DNA from: Sarcomyxa edulis | Taxonomy: Eukaryota; Basidiomycota; Agaricomycetes; Agaricales; Mycenaceae | Assembly: GCA_009761415.1 (NCBI GenBank) | Contig: QUOL01000003.1 | Location: 496,001 to 560,000, forward strand | Direction: 5' to 3' | Length of the DNA: 64,000 nucleotides | Shown here: positions 1 to 10,932 of the stretch, one piece after another | How the letters are laid out: each line of letters begins with the position of its first letter | Numbering within the stretch: the first letter of the stretch is position 1 | Notes under the pieces: model-generated | The model's database searches: none | Seen by the model: only the letters and a program-made list of their open reading frames with translations | Told to the model about the DNA's origin: nothing | Translations under genes and position numbers: made by a program

Positions 1-234
1 CGATTCAGGTTGAAGAAGAAGGAGAGAGAGGCGGCTTTGGAGAGTAAAGCCAAGGAGTTGGAGGGGAGAGTCGGTGAGCTTGAGAGGGAGTGCGAGGGGT
101 TGAGGAGGGAGAATGGGTGGTTGAAGGGCTTGGTGGTCGGTGTTACCGGCGCTGCACAGGGTCAACAGCAAGCGACGGTTAATGCCGTTGTTGGTGCTGG
201 TGTCAAAAGAAGCAGAGACGAGTTGAGTGCTTGA
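1..234 (+). CDS. bZIP transcription factor, Met4/CYS3-like, C-terminal part
   Basis: The frame is open from the first base of the window and ends at the TGA at 232-234, so only the C-terminus is present. It starts with RFRLKKKERE, which looks like the end of a bZIP basic region (family pattern ...ARFRxKKK...). A leucine-zipper coiled coil follows, with heptad-like spacing through GELERECEGLRREN and the motif RRENGWLK that is typical of fungal MetR/Met4/CYS3-type bZIPs. A short Gly/Ala/Gln-rich tail ends the protein. Regulators of this family act in the nucleus, often on sulfur-assimilation genes. The target pathway here is inference from the zipper motif only. No intron is visible in this part. 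The DNA-contacting Asn and Arg residues lie left of the window and cannot be checked. Confidence 0.75.
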   Translation, partial: RFRLKKKEREAALESKAKELEGRVGELERECEGLRRENGWLKGLVVGVTGAAQGQQQATVNAVVGAGVKRSRDELSA

Positions 235-2930
235 AACGAATGGGAGAAGAAGAGAAGTTCGTCAATGGAACTGGCATTGGACGGATCTTGAGAATTGACT
301 GCCTGTATGTTCGTTTCCCTTTCTCTGTTTTCTCAAATATCTGTATCGACCAACACCCCCTGCTATTTTACTTATTTGTGCCGCCTCTCCTCTAGGCTCT
401 CTACTAGCTATCTCCGAGACCCCCCACTCTCATTCCGTCTGTGTCCTTTTTTGCTTATCTCTATTCGAAAAATTTATAACGGTGGAATATCTGCCGGTGA
501 CACATACACTTAGAGCTACGAGTTGTCTTCTTGATTATCGACGCTTCTGGGAGCTTTGAGTCCACAATATGATGTATTTGTACCTGCTGAGGTAGATTAA
601 AGTAACCATGAAAGTTATCGAACACACTTTCGAGGAAACGGAGACTAGTAATCATGCTATAAATCATCATTTATCCGAGCTATTCCCCGCCTCGGATGGA
701 CACACCCTTCTCATTCGGGTTCGACCTCGCTGGCATCTTGTCATCCACCGCTGGCGCTGATCTGTATACTGCGGTGATTTTTACTCGAATCCTTCCAGAC
801 TTGCTCCGGTTCGCAGTCGGTCGCCCAGTTCAACTTGCAGATATATTACGTACTCACGCTGTTGACAAATACGAACAACTTCCCCGTGACCATGTCACGC
901 GTATCGTGACTGCCCCTGCGAATTGCGGCTAAGCAGCGGCTTGCCTCCATCCCAAGATTCCCTATTCCATCCTGGAACCTCTTTCCGAAATTTCCTCCCG
1001 ACTTCACAACTCGAATGACTGAAACTTCATTCAGTGACATTGATATAAATCAGAGCAATGCCCGAATCCAGTTGTCAAGGATATGACATTGCACATCTGA
1101 TCATGTTTGTGCGACATTTGCACTGTCGTCTCTTGGTTAGGCAAGTTCCTGAGCACTCAAAACCCTTGCATACTTAAAACATGTATGGTGATACAGGACC
1201 TTCGAGCCCGCATGTCTCTTGACATGCACTGACACCCAGACAAATCCTCGGAGACCTCACGGTACCGGACCTCATAGATTTAGCGAGACGAACAGAACCC
1301 GGTCCCGAAATGCGGTCGCGTCCCCGATCTCAAACACACCTGTACCCGTGAAACTTTCTTCAGTCTGGATGTTCATCATCCATGATGGGAAATCAAATTT
1401 GAGGGGATTAAAGCGAAAAGGAAAATGGGTATTGTTAACTAGTGATCAGAGCGCACCTCCATATGGGAGCGCTATCGTCGAAGGGCTCACAAAATCCTCG
1501 GGTTTCTCTGCCGAGGTCGTGGACGGCCGACTTGCCGTAGTCATTGACATACGTCTCAGTGTCTCCGAATAGCTAGTCAGGGATCAAAGTAAGTGTCCCT
1601 TCGGCCATGTTGCTATCTTATCCGTCATTTCTTGTCACTATTGTGGAACTCGTACGTCTGGATGTTCATATCGGGTCGTCGCGGTCTCTTCTTTGTTGTC
1701 AGACAATAAACAGTGTGAACTCTACGCCTTCTAATATACCGATTTGTGGAGACTTCTCTGATCTATGCATTCTAGATTCCGAGCAGATCATTCTCATCAA
1801 CTGGATAGTGGATCTATGGATTATCTCGGTAATGTCAGTTTGTCAAGTTCAGATATCAGTATTTTATCATGAGTCTGACATATTTCTTTTCATCAGTCTA
1901 TGTATGGCCCTACTGACGCCCTTAGCCCTTTATCGCCACTCCAGACTATCCGCGAACGTCAATAGCATCCGCATATGTTCAAAGCATCGATATGTCCTCA
2001 GAATATTGGTCTCCAGGAACGGAAAACGCTAACACCGCTGCACCGAGTAGTATGTCTTACAGCCTCAGGCATATATCTCCTCGGATGTCACAACTTCGAC
2101 ATGCGTGCTCCATCGGACCTCAAGCTCATCGGAGTCAAATTGTCGAGTTACGGGTCACCTCTACACGAAGGCTTGTCCAGAGTGTGGCTATATGCATCTG
2201 ATTTTGACAATTCCAACATCCTCAGATACCTTATGCAGACGCCTGCTGCGTCTACTGGGGACCAGGCTTTCCGTCTATGACAGCCGATTGTCTTCAAAAC
2301 GAGCGTCGACGTGCATAATAAGAGGAAACTAGGTATACTTATGTGCTTGATGGGGATGATATAGAGACGACCAATGTCCGAGATTGTATAGGCACACTTG
2401 GTGACACAGTTGTAGTGCACGATCCGCATCCTTCGCGTGTACTATGTAAACATCTCTATGTTTACAGTGGAGCGATGTCATTTGGAATATCCGACTGTAC
2501 TGTCAGACCAGCATCTTTCGGTTCGTCCGCTTTGACTATACGCGTCTTCGAGTTATTAGTAAGATATTGAAAAGTCGAAGAACGCGTCGAGGTCGCGTGA
2601 CTCGCATCGGGTGTCACGTGCTGTCAATATTCTATTTAACTTTGCTTCAAGTCTCTTCAAGTTCAACCTCCACTGGCAGTTTCCGTTTAAGTACCTCGAC
2701 TTTTCGAACATGGACACTCCGAGTGCTTTCATGATAGCCTAGACTCTCTCACCCCACGTTCAGCATGGAGTACCACCGTATCGTCCAGAAATACAGAGAA
2801 ATACACAGTCACCAGTTCTCGGGAACATCCGTCTTACGTAGTATAAGAAGCTCGAACCTCACAATTTAGCGCTCAGATTGAACTCAGACCTTCCAGCCTC
2901 GTCTCCCCCACTTGCCTACACTGAAGAAAC
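235..2930. other. Gene-poor stretch, no confident gene
   Basis: The first few hundred bases are T/C-rich and probably hold the bZIP 3' UTR. Short open frames occur at 696-932, 1219-1572, 1607-2032 and 1975-2280. None shows a domain, a convincing splice structure or family similarity that I recognise. A Pol II promoter for the ISG12-like gene at 2931 should lie in the last 300 bases (an AT-rich TATTTAA sits near 2632). This may be decayed coding or repeat DNA. Confidence 0.4.
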
Positions 2931-3353
2931 ATGGGCAAGCCCTTTTCATGTCGTATCTATTGTAAACTGACTGTCTCATCATCAGGAATCACACTCAAGG
3001 CTTTTCATGCAGCCGCTTTTTTTGTTGGGGCAGCGGTGACCACCTTAGCTGCTGCGCCAGTGCTCAGTCTGGTAGGGTTTAGTTCCATCGGTCCAGTCGC
3101 CGGTATGTCCTACTACATTTGTTTCTACTGTGGAATATTCGTTTTCTGACGAGGATACGGAATAGGGACCATGGCTGCAGCCATCCACTCGTCTATCGGC
3201 AGCGTCGCTGCAGGATCGTCTTTCGCCACCGCTCAGGCCATCGGCATGGGTGCTACAGTGCCACCCATCGGGATCGTCCTTGGCGGAGTCATCCTCTCCG
3301 TATCAATGTTCTTCGCAGTGAGGACAATGAGGATCATACGAAAATATATTTGA
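2931..3353 (+). CDS. ISG12/IFI6-like small membrane protein
   Basis: Small hydrophobic Gly/Ala-rich protein with the layout of the interferon-induced 6-16 (IFI6/IFI27, ISG12) family: a first membrane segment (AAFFVGAAVTTLAAAPVLSL), the signature GFSSIGPVAGTMAAAIHSSIG, a second Gly/Ala-rich segment and a third membrane segment, ending in a basic RTMRIIRKYI tail. In animals this family acts at mitochondrial and ER membranes. The fungal role is unknown. Proposed exons are 2931-2934, 2986-3102 and 3166-3353 (102 aa). The first exon would encode only Met plus one base, followed by a 51-nt GC-AG intron (GCAAGC donor). I prefer this because the paralogue at 30.9 kb has the same ATGG mini-exon. Because 51 nt is a multiple of three without a stop, retention would give a 119-aa form. 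A degenerate copy follows at about 3650. Confidence 0.7.
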
Positions 3354-3649
3354 CTGAGAAGACAACGACGTGAAGCGCGGTTAGTGATCTTTCTCCATCG
3401 AGTTTCTGTATACTTACCCAGACTTGATAGGAAGCGCGCTGCTAGCTCGGAGAAGGGGCCCATGGTCAGTCCTGTCCTTGCAGATGACAGACGCATGTTC
3501 ACTCACAAAGTCATTCTAGTCTGTGTAGGAACTTGACCCTGTTACATCTTGTCAGTGGCTCGTGTATATCATGCGAATATTCTCATCTTCAAATCAATTG
3601 GGATTCTGCTATGTTGACTGTTCTGGATTGCGCACGCTGACCGTATTGA

Positions 3650-3860
3650 GGACATCAGGACTCGAGCTCGAGGCTTTCAAGAACGTACAACAAACCTGTT
3701 CGATCGAAGCGTGAATCTAGTGAGGGTATCGCCCCACTGACTGCAGCCACCTTTTTCGTTGGCCTAGCAGCGATGTCCCAGGCTGCTGCCTCAGTGCTCA
3801 GTTCTCACTGTAACCTCCCAAACCCATCCTTCGGAAATTCGGCCAATTCCCATGGACTTA
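3650..3860 (+). pseudogene. Degenerate ISG12-like fragment
   Basis: The DNA from about 3655 resembles exon 2 of the gene at 2931: an ATCAGGA...CTCGAGGCTTTCA stretch matches that gene's second-exon start, and a translated piece LTAATFFVGLAAMSQAAASV aligns with KAFHAAAFFVGAAVTTLAAAPV. The GFSSIGPVAG core is lost and the frame then runs into unrelated sequence (SHCNLPNPSFG). It is best read as a decayed tandem duplicate less than 400 bp downstream of the intact gene. Confidence 0.5.
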
Positions 3861-5022
3861 AATGCGGCATATCACTGTACAACCTAGGGTCCGCAGCTAG
3901 CTCCAGACTTGTTTCAATCGACTGCAATGACTATTTTGTCCTCCGAAGTCACATTGTCTCAGCAGGCCACCCCAAGCAGTACCCTCGAAAATGCCATCTT
4001 TGCAGCAGCGTACCAGCGCCTACCATCTCACGTATTGAATATCCAGGCTTTCATCTGCTTTCGCGACACGCTTGGCTTGCTAATTCTGACGAATCTATCC
4101 GATTTTTCATCGATCTCATTGGGTTCCGACTCGTATCCATTGTGCCACCAAACAAGATCCGGTTCTCGAACGATGATAAAGGCTGAGCCCTGCGAGCAGA
4201 CCTACGGATGCACATACAGTCTTCGGCCACCCATCGCAGGCGTGTCTTTCACATAACTCTACGAAGGCCCTCAGACTACGCCCAACCGGTGTGTACTGCC
4301 AACTGATGCTTCGCCTTCACCGTAATATATACATGCTTGAGGGTCGTGCCGCAGCGCCGAGAAATATACTCTTCAGACTCGCAGTTATACTCAGCAACAG
4401 CTGCGTCCCACGTGCCATGTTGCGGAGATGACCTCTCCAGAGAAATGACTTGTACTGGAGTTAGTCGACTCTTTGTTTTTCATTGTAAAAAGCTGACTCA
4501 CTTGGATTCACTTAATCCAGAGATTTCCGTAGGACCTCCGTCTCCATCTCTTATGATATCACTAATCTAGTCATACATTTGTCAGGATATGACAGTATTT
4601 GTGGATATGTATACACGTCTTCACTGTCTCATGGCTATATAGCTGAAATCTTGAGGCGCTTTCTCTAGGTTCCGGCACGCACAGGACATTTTCATCCTAG
4701 ACTTTTCGCACTATACGAGGCTATACGGCTTTCACGAAATTCGGAGTTGCTCTGACAAATATTGAGACTTTCACTGCAAGAATGGTGATCGCGCTTCTTC
4801 CGACTCGGAGAAGACGTCCCAGCGTAGTTTTGGTGTTATGTCGGGGTACAGCTGCAGGTGACCAGCTCTTCTGAAGAGTGCCAAGTACTCGATCGTTTAC
4901 AATCGCGCGCAATCCTCAACGTATAACTTCACAGAACATCCGAACCGTCTCTTCCCAAGGGATAGAACCCGCCACTCGTATGCATTGCTGCCACCCGATG
5001 TCTCAAGCTTGGCCTCATCATC
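3861..5022. other. No recognisable gene
   Basis: Only short, overlapping open frames without family features. The right edge is the insertion site of the LINE. Read across the insertion, this flank would join the sequence that now starts at 14318. Confidence 0.4.
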
Positions 5023-5037
5023 CCACGACCACGTTTC
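5023..5037. repeat. Target-site duplication, copy at the 3' end of the LINE
   Basis: The 15 bases CCACGACCACGTTTC directly abut the poly(A) tail of the minus-strand LINE (poly-T on this strand). The identical 15 bases recur at 14303-14317. The match stops on both sides (C/G before, T/C after), as expected for a duplication made by target-primed reverse transcription. Confidence 0.93.
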
Positions 5038-5061
5038 TTTTTTTTTTTTTTTTTTTTTTTT
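5038..5061 (-). other. Poly(A) tail of the LINE
   Basis: An unbroken run of 24 T on the plus strand is a poly(A) tract at the 3' end of the minus-strand element, immediately next to the target-site duplication. It marks the cDNA priming end of the insertion. Confidence 0.9.
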
Positions 5062-5235
5062 GGTGGAGCGTTTGGGTAGTCCTTCGACGCCGACACAGTC
5101 GTCATCTGGGACCCGCTATTTGGGACCGAGGAACTAGGACCTCGTAATTGTCGTTGTCACCATGAGGAAATGCCTTTACGCACGAAGTGTGGGACTCGTA
5201 GCTAGTGCATGCAGCGACGGGCTCTTATACTTACC

Positions 5236-8200
5236 TTACCCGTCACCTACACGCACCCTTTGCTCTTCAATACCCACTAAAACCCCATTCTGTCCTGACC
5301 AATCATCCGGAAGGTCATTTTCCTTCCACAGCACTCCCGCCCAAGTCTCGAGCACCAGATCCTTACTCAGTGCCTTCCTCCCGAACTTCTTGTCGGTCAT
5401 CGAAGAGTCCATCTGAAGGCGGCGGTTCATGGCGTAGACCCATTTATTTCGTATCGCCCTCTCTGAGAAGGCATCCCCATCATTCTGGATGACACGTTCA
5501 CACCTCAGTTTCCAGATCAAGTGAGCCGACTCAGAGATGAGGATTCTGTATAGCCTTGCAGCTCCCACAACCGGGCGTTCCTCGTCTGTCGGAAACACGG
5601 CCAGTGCGCAACCCGCAATCAGCCCTATACCCAGCTCAGGCCACTCCGCGCCCTTCTTGAGCCACAGCTCCTTAGCCAGTCTCCAGACTACTTCCTGTCC
5701 CGGGGATTCGCATCCTGTCAGGATGTGTTCCATTGATTCCACCTCATGACAGTAAGTACAAATACTTCGTTCCTGGAGTTCAGGTTTAAACGATGGCCGC
5801 AGCCAGTTTGTGCCCACCATGTAGGCGTCGTGCAAGAGCATCCACATGAAGTACCGGGCCGGCCTTGTCATGTCTTTATGTCGCGCGGCCCTCCACACCT
5901 GGCCATCTGTAGGGGCGAAGTCAAAAATCGCTTTGATTTCCGCCTTTACTCGTTCAACGCTCACTTGCGCTCGCGGTCTAGGGCGGAATTTCTCCACCAG
6001 CCTACGTGCCCTTATTGCCTTATAAGCCAACGACTGTGTTACGGTACAGAGCTTGGCTCCTGTCAGTTTCCTGCTGGCCTGGACTTCTAAATCAATCGCA
6101 TCAGGGACGTCCTTGTTCGCTCCCTCGTCAGCTTTCTCGTCTGCACCCTCGTTCCTCTCATGCCCTGCATGGCCCTTGATCCACTTCAGGACCGTGGTGG
6201 TCGATCTTCCTCGCAGACTCGCCACCACCGCAGCCATTGCGTCGCCATTCGCGATACCTATGTAGCCCTGGTCTTCCAGTTTTTGGCGGTTCGTCGTTAA
6301 TGCACTAATCGCATATCGCGAGTCACTCTCTATCCATAAGTTTGCTCCTTCCGGCGCCATCACCACCGCTTCTCGTATCGCGATCAATTCTCCCATCTGG
6401 TTAGACTGCGCTAATTCAGGGGGGAGTCGTATAGCTCTGTTTCCACCGTTCCCTGGTGAGTAAAAAATTCCTGCCCCTGCCCTAGCATCCTCGTGACCAT
6501 TGTTAAAACAGGAGCCGTCAGTCGCCACCACCACATCATTTTGGCCGTCCTGATACATAATTTCTGACAGGGAGTTGTCCACCATCCCCGCCGTAAACAC
6601 TCGAAATATATCCGCGACTTCGCCAGTGTCCGCCACACTTTTAACGAACAGAGTCTCGTCTTCCCCTATACCCCCTGGCGGGGGTTCGTCCCTGTTCATT
6701 CGTTCTTTCCTCATCGCCTGACGAGGATCCCACCGAGGGGGAAGTGTGTCTAGTAGGTCCTTAGCTTTTTTGTAACAAGTGTGCGGATCCTCACATCCAT
6801 CTTCAAACCTGGCCGACAGGCATCCCTCGCAGTCACAATCATCACACTCCAAATGGTCCTGTGTATCCAGGAGGGCAGCAAGATCTTCCGCATGCCCTAC
6901 CGTTCGTACTTTGTGGTTCTTGCGCAGGCATCGGCTCGCCTCCGAGTTATTCAATCGGCGGATCCTCTGGTGCGCTTCACGGTGGTACCAGATTGGCATT
7001 CCTCTCAACAGTTCCTTGGAGAAAGCCAGCCCCTCAGGGCGCACACCATACTTGGTGGCAGTTTGGATTAGTTCCCTCAGGTCCTTCGATATATTTTCTC
7101 TGCTCCCAGTGCTCGTTTTCCAGGACTGGAGGAACGGGCTACTCCTGATCTCCATCGCCACGTGCCGTTCTGTCCTCGGCGCTTTTCGCGCGAACAGAGC
7201 ATCTGCTACCGTCGCCCAGAGAGGCCTTTTCTTCCCGAAGCTCAGATAGGATTTCAACCACATCACCTTTATCGCTTCATTTCTCGCGTTGATATCCAGC
7301 ACAGCTCGTCCTCCGTTTACTATCGGTGCTAGTAGGGTCTCCGTATTCACGGGGCTCATCCGTTTGTCGTTCCACATGAATAGGCGTATCCGCTTCGAAA
7401 CTCTTTGTTCCACTGACTTCGGCATGCCCTGAACTTGCGTCAGGTATTGCGTTAAACCGCCCACCACCATCTGAATTATCAGCCTTCGACCTTCCATCGT
7501 TGGGTGACTTTTGTCCCAATGGTCCAGCCTCGAGTCGATTTTCTCCAGCACTGGACCCCATGGTTCCGCTTCTTGGACATTATTTCCAAACCAGGCACCT
7601 AGCATTCGTACCGCGGAACCATCGGGAACTATGAACATGTCCTCTGGGATGATACCGTGTGCCATATTCACTTTCCTCGTCGCTATTACTTGGTCCCTAA
7701 ACACTTTCGTACCAATAGGAATTATCACGGTTTTTGACATGTTGAATTTCGCTCGTGAGGCTACGCACCAGCGATCGAGTATGTCTATCAGGTCCTGTAC
7801 ATCGTCTTCTTGAGACAGGAACGTCGTTGTATCATCTGCAAACAGGGTCGCTATCAACTTCTCCTTCTGACCGGGGATCGCGAGTCCCTTCAGATTAGAC
7901 ACTCGCAGCGCCTCTGCTAATGGTTCGATGGCCAGGTCAAACAGCAGACAGGACATAGGGTCGCCTTGTCGCACCCCCCGAACTACCTTGTAGGGTGAGC
8001 TCTTACAACCATTGAGCATTACTTGGGTTTCCGCGTATTGATAGAGCGATTTCACCGTCCTGATGAATTTTTCCGGGATGTTGTAGGCCCCCAGTATCCT
8101 CCACAGGTAGTCGTGCCCTATCTTATCGTACGCCTTTTCCTGGTCCAAGCCCACTATGATGCCGTTCGTCTCGGTCGCTTCCGCAAAGTCGATGACCATC

Positions 8201-10578
8201 CTCGTCAGCTTCGTCTGGTCCGATATCTTCCTTCCTGGTACAAAGCCAGCCTGATTCTCATGGATGAGCGACGGGGCCGTTTCGGCAAGCCTCAACGCCA
8301 GTACTTTGGTGAATATTTTATAATCGGTGTTCAAGATCGTTATTGGGCGATAGTTCGCTATTTCATTGCGGTCATTCTTCTTATAGATAGGACACATCCA
8401 TCCTTCCGCAAAACGGGTGCTCTCGACTACCCCACACTCCTCGATATCGTTGAAGGACGCCGTCATCAGCTTTACTATGCTAAACACTTCCAGCTCATCA
8501 TCTTCGGAGCTAGCTTCAAAAATCAGGTTGACCTCCTTCCAGAGTTCATACGTTGCTCCGTCCAGACCTGCAGCCGTGTCATTTTTCCCTAGACGGAGGG
8601 CCTTTGTGACTTCCTCCTCAGTCGTACTCTTTCGTAGTTCCTCGCTCTGATCGTGCGACGTTTCTCGTGCAATGACATTCACCATCTCCTCCACCTTTTC
8701 TTCGCGCGCAGGTACCTCATCTCCTTCGTTTTCCTTCTGAAGAAGGTCATGGTAGTCCCTAGCAAGTTCTGCCATGGCTTGAGAGTCTTTTACATACTCC
8801 CCATCAGCCTCCTGGGGTTGTGGCTCTGGCGGCTTCCTCAGTGCATAGATCATGTCCCTGGGGGTCTGTACTTTGTTAATGGAAGTCCAGTACTTGCATA
8901 TCGTCTCACCCTCCAGTGCACTTCGCGTCGCGATACTCTTTCTGGCCTTCACGTGGCGGCTTCTCTCCAGGTTAGTGATTTTTGCGGACAGCTCAGCCGA
9001 TACGTGAGTCCTCTCCTCTTCTGTGACCATCTCGTTCGTTCTGATCTCGTCGAGAGCTTTCTCCAGTGCTCTGAGTTTCTTCGTCATCTTCGGTACAATC
9101 TGTCGTTCCCGATTTCTCGCCTTCTCGACCACATCACGTTTGAACGCGGCGTAAATACATTGTGCGTTACGTGTTTCTGTCCTGCCTTCATCTCCAACTC
9201 TGTTGACGAGTTCCAGTGCCTCCAAGCCTCGTTCGTTAATGAACTTGAGGAGGGGCTTGTCCTTCAAGAGGTGCTTTGGAACAGCCCATCTTCCTTTACC
9301 CACCGCAGGGGCATTCTCGCTTGTGACCATCACCGATACCATCCAGTGGTCGGCATTAGGAATTCCAGTCGGTTGGATCTTCCATTCCCTGGCAGTATCC
9401 AGCACGTTTTGTGTCACGTAGATTCGGTCTATACGGGACTGTGACACACCGCCATCCTGGTGGAACGTGTAAGCTTTCTTATCAGGATACGTTGACCTCC
9501 ACCCATCTCGAAGGTGCAGGGCGATCTTAAGGTCGTCCAACGCGTTGATCGTCGAGGGTCGATCCCCGTGCACCGGCAGCCGGTCCATTGCATCCTCTAC
9601 CATGTTACAGTCACCCAGGATGATATCTGGTCTCGGCACATTTGGGTGCTGCTCAAAGTAGTCCTTTATTTCCTTCCAGAACGCTTCGTTATCTGCAGGA
9701 TCATTGGGCGCGTATACACCCAAGAATGTCTTCTTTCCGCCGCCATGCCAGTCAATCTGTAGCAGGAGGGCTCGTCCATGCACCACTACGCGCACCTTGG
9801 CCGTACTTGTGGCCACCAGCTGGCGGTTTAACACAAAGGCTACTCCACCTCGGGCAGTCGGATTCTCCACATCAGGAGAGTTGAATATCTTCAACCGTTT
9901 AGAGAACAGCTTCTCCACCGACTCTTTTCTCTCATCAGTCATATGCGTCTCTTGTACAGTGAGTACGCCGATCCTCTTTTCACGTATTACTTGGTTGACA
10001 TGATTCCATTTGTTATTAGGATGGTGCGCATTCGCGTTACCATAGCCCTTGATGTTCAGAGACCCAATTCGCACGGCTGCCTTAGTATTCTTTTTCGCAG
10101 CGCGGCGAACTCGTCTGTTTGCGCCCGGAAGCACAGCCTGGATAACTTCTGGTTCGTCTACTTCTGGAGCAGGCGGTGCATTCTGCAGTCCGTCAGGCTC
10201 ATGGTCCTGACTTTGGTGTCGTTGGTGACTCCTCGCGTCGTGCGCGTCTGGCTCATTCGTGTGAGCCCTTTCTCGGTCTTCATGACCAGTCCTATTTGGA
10301 CTTGTACGCGTTCTCTGTCCGCGTCCGCCTCCGAAACCATCCCCTCCTTCCTCGAGAGCCCGACCGACGGCTGAACCAGTACCCTCTCTAGAGATAGATG
10401 GCCCTGCACCGATTGAACCTGTAAAACCTATAGATTGGGGGGGGGTTAGTATGTTAGTTGTATTGTTAGAAGCATGTGGGTGGCACTCCGAGAGACTAGC
10501 AAGGCCTCCCAGAGGTGCTTTCGCAGCCAGGGTGTGAGGAAGGTCCTCCTTCCAGTCTACGCGATTGGTTGGGGGTCG
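5236..10578 (-). CDS. LINE ORF2: AP endonuclease, reverse transcriptase, RNase H
   Basis: The frame is open from just after an in-frame TAG (10581-10579) to the stop at 5236, about 1,780 codons. The endonuclease begins near 10070 with SLNIKGYG, then TVQETH, GDCNM, SRIDRIY and NADHW, which supply the expected Asn, Glu, Asp/Asn, Asp and His. RT motifs follow: YRPITILNTDYKI, NQAGFVPGRKI, GLDQEKAYDKI, GVRQGDPMSCLLFD and the catalytic LFADDT. RNase H shows ATDGSC, GELIAIREAV, IESDSRYA and a late H..N..D cluster. A C-terminal CTYC...H....C knuckle ends the protein. The oddity is the start: no ATG occurs in frame before 9942, which lies inside the endonuclease after its catalytic Asn and Glu. Initiation must therefore be non-AUG, by reinitiation after ORF1, or via splicing. 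The upstream extension (10578-10135) is Gly/Arg/His-rich. Confidence 0.92.
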   Translation of the reverse strand, partial: RPPTNRVDWKEDLPHTLAAKAPLGGLASLSECHPHASNNTTNILTPPQSIGFTGSIGAGPSISREGTGSAVGRALEEGGDGFGGGRGQRTRTSPNRTGHEDRERAHTNEPDAHDARSHQRHQSQDHEPDGLQNAPPAPEVDEPEVIQAVLPGANRRVRRAAKKNTKAAVRIGSLNIKGYGNANAHHPNNKWNHVNQVIREKRIGVLTVQETHMTDERKESVEKLFSKRLKIFNSPDVENPTARGGVAFVLNRQLVATSTAKVRVVVHGRALLLQIDWHGGGKKTFLGVYAPNDPADNEAFWKEIKDYFEQHPNVPRPDIILGDCNMVEDAMDRLPVHGDRPSTINALDDLKIALHLRDGWRSTYPDKKAYTFHQDGGVSQSRIDRIYVTQNVLDTAREWKIQPTGIPNADHWMVSVMVTSENAPAVGKGRWAVPKHLLKDKPLLKFINERGLEALELVNRVGDEGRTETRNAQCIYAAFKRDVVEKARNRERQIVPKMTKKLRALEKALDEIRTNEMVTEEERTHVSAELSAKITNLERSRHVKARKSIATRSALEGETICKYWTSINKVQTPRDMIYALRKPPEPQPQEADGEYVKDSQAMAELARDYHDLLQKENEGDEVPAREEKVEEMVNVIARETSHDQSEELRKSTTEEEVTKALRLGKNDTAAGLDGATYELWKEVNLIFEASSEDDELEVFSIVKLMTASFNDIEECGVVESTRFAEGWMCPIYKKNDRNEIANYRPITILNTDYKIFTKVLALRLAETAPSLIHENQAGFVPGRKISDQTKLTRMVIDFAEATETNGIIVGLDQEKAYDKIGHDYLWRILGAYNIPEKFIRTVKSLYQYAETQVMLNGCKSSPYKVVRGVRQGDPMSCLLFDLAIEPLAEALRVSNLKGLAIPGQKEKLIATLFADDTTTFLSQEDDVQDLIDILDRWCVASRAKFNMSKTVIIPIGTKVFRDQVIATRKVNMAHGIIPEDMFIVPDGSAVRMLGAWFGNNVQEAEPWGPVLEKIDSRLDHWDKSHPTMEGRRLIIQMVVGGLTQYLTQVQGMPKSVEQRVSKRIRLFMWNDKRMSPVNTETLLAPIVNGGRAVLDINARNEAIKVMWLKSYLSFGKKRPLWATVADALFARKAPRTERHVAMEIRSSPFLQSWKTSTGSRENISKDLRELIQTATKYGVRPEGLAFSKELLRGMPIWYHREAHQRIRRLNNSEASRCLRKNHKVRTVGHAEDLAALLDTQDHLECDDCDCEGCLSARFEDGCEDPHTCYKKAKDLLDTLPPRWDPRQAMRKERMNRDEPPPGGIGEDETLFVKSVADTGEVADIFRVFTAGMVDNSLSEIMYQDGQNDVVVATDGSCFNNGHEDARAGAGIFYSPGNGGNRAIRLPPELAQSNQMGELIAIREAVVMAPEGANLWIESDSRYAISALTTNRQKLEDQGYIGIANGDAMAAVVASLRGRSTTTVLKWIKGHAGHERNEGADEKADEGANKDVPDAIDLEVQASRKLTGAKLCTVTQSLAYKAIRARRLVEKFRPRPRAQVSVERVKAEIKAIFDFAPTDGQVWRAARHKDMTRPARYFMWMLLHDAYMVGTNWLRPSFKPELQERSICTYCHEVESMEHILTGCESPGQEVVWRLAKELWLKKGAEWPELGIGLIAGCALAVFPTDEERPVVGAARLYRILISESAHLIWKLRCERVIQNDGDAFSERAIRNKWVYAMNRRLQMDSSMTDKKFGRKALSKDLVLETWAGVLWKENDLPDDWSGQNGVLVGIEEQRVRVGDG

Positions 10579-10932
10579 CTACCAGGTAGCACGACTCTTC
10601 CTCGATAGCCTCTTTTAGTTTTACAACCGAGCGAGCTTTCCTGTTACTACGCTTTCGAGCAGTCCAGTATATTTGGGCTCTCTCAGTTGCAAGTACGAAC
10701 CAACATTGGTCGCACTTGAATGGGTTAACTCAGTAGGCCAGTTCTGGTCGCTCTACTTAGTTATATACAGGCTCCTGTACTATACTCGTTCAGATAGGAG
10801 CACGCAACATTTGATTCAGTAATGACAGTGTCTAGGGAACGCGTACGAACAAATGTTCAAAGCAGCCCAAGTGGGTAAAGGAAAGAAACGAGAGTGGGTA
10901 AGTATTCGAGGTGCTCGAGTGCAGGCGTAACT

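Noticed and set aside
5038..5061. T tract as a terminator or simple repeat
   Set aside because: Its exact contact with the target-site duplication and its orientation identify it as the LINE poly(A) tail.
8653..9444. 263-aa plus-strand open frame opposite LINE ORF2
   Set aside because: It is antisense to the endonuclease/RT gene, has no family features and reflects the codon bias of the real frame.
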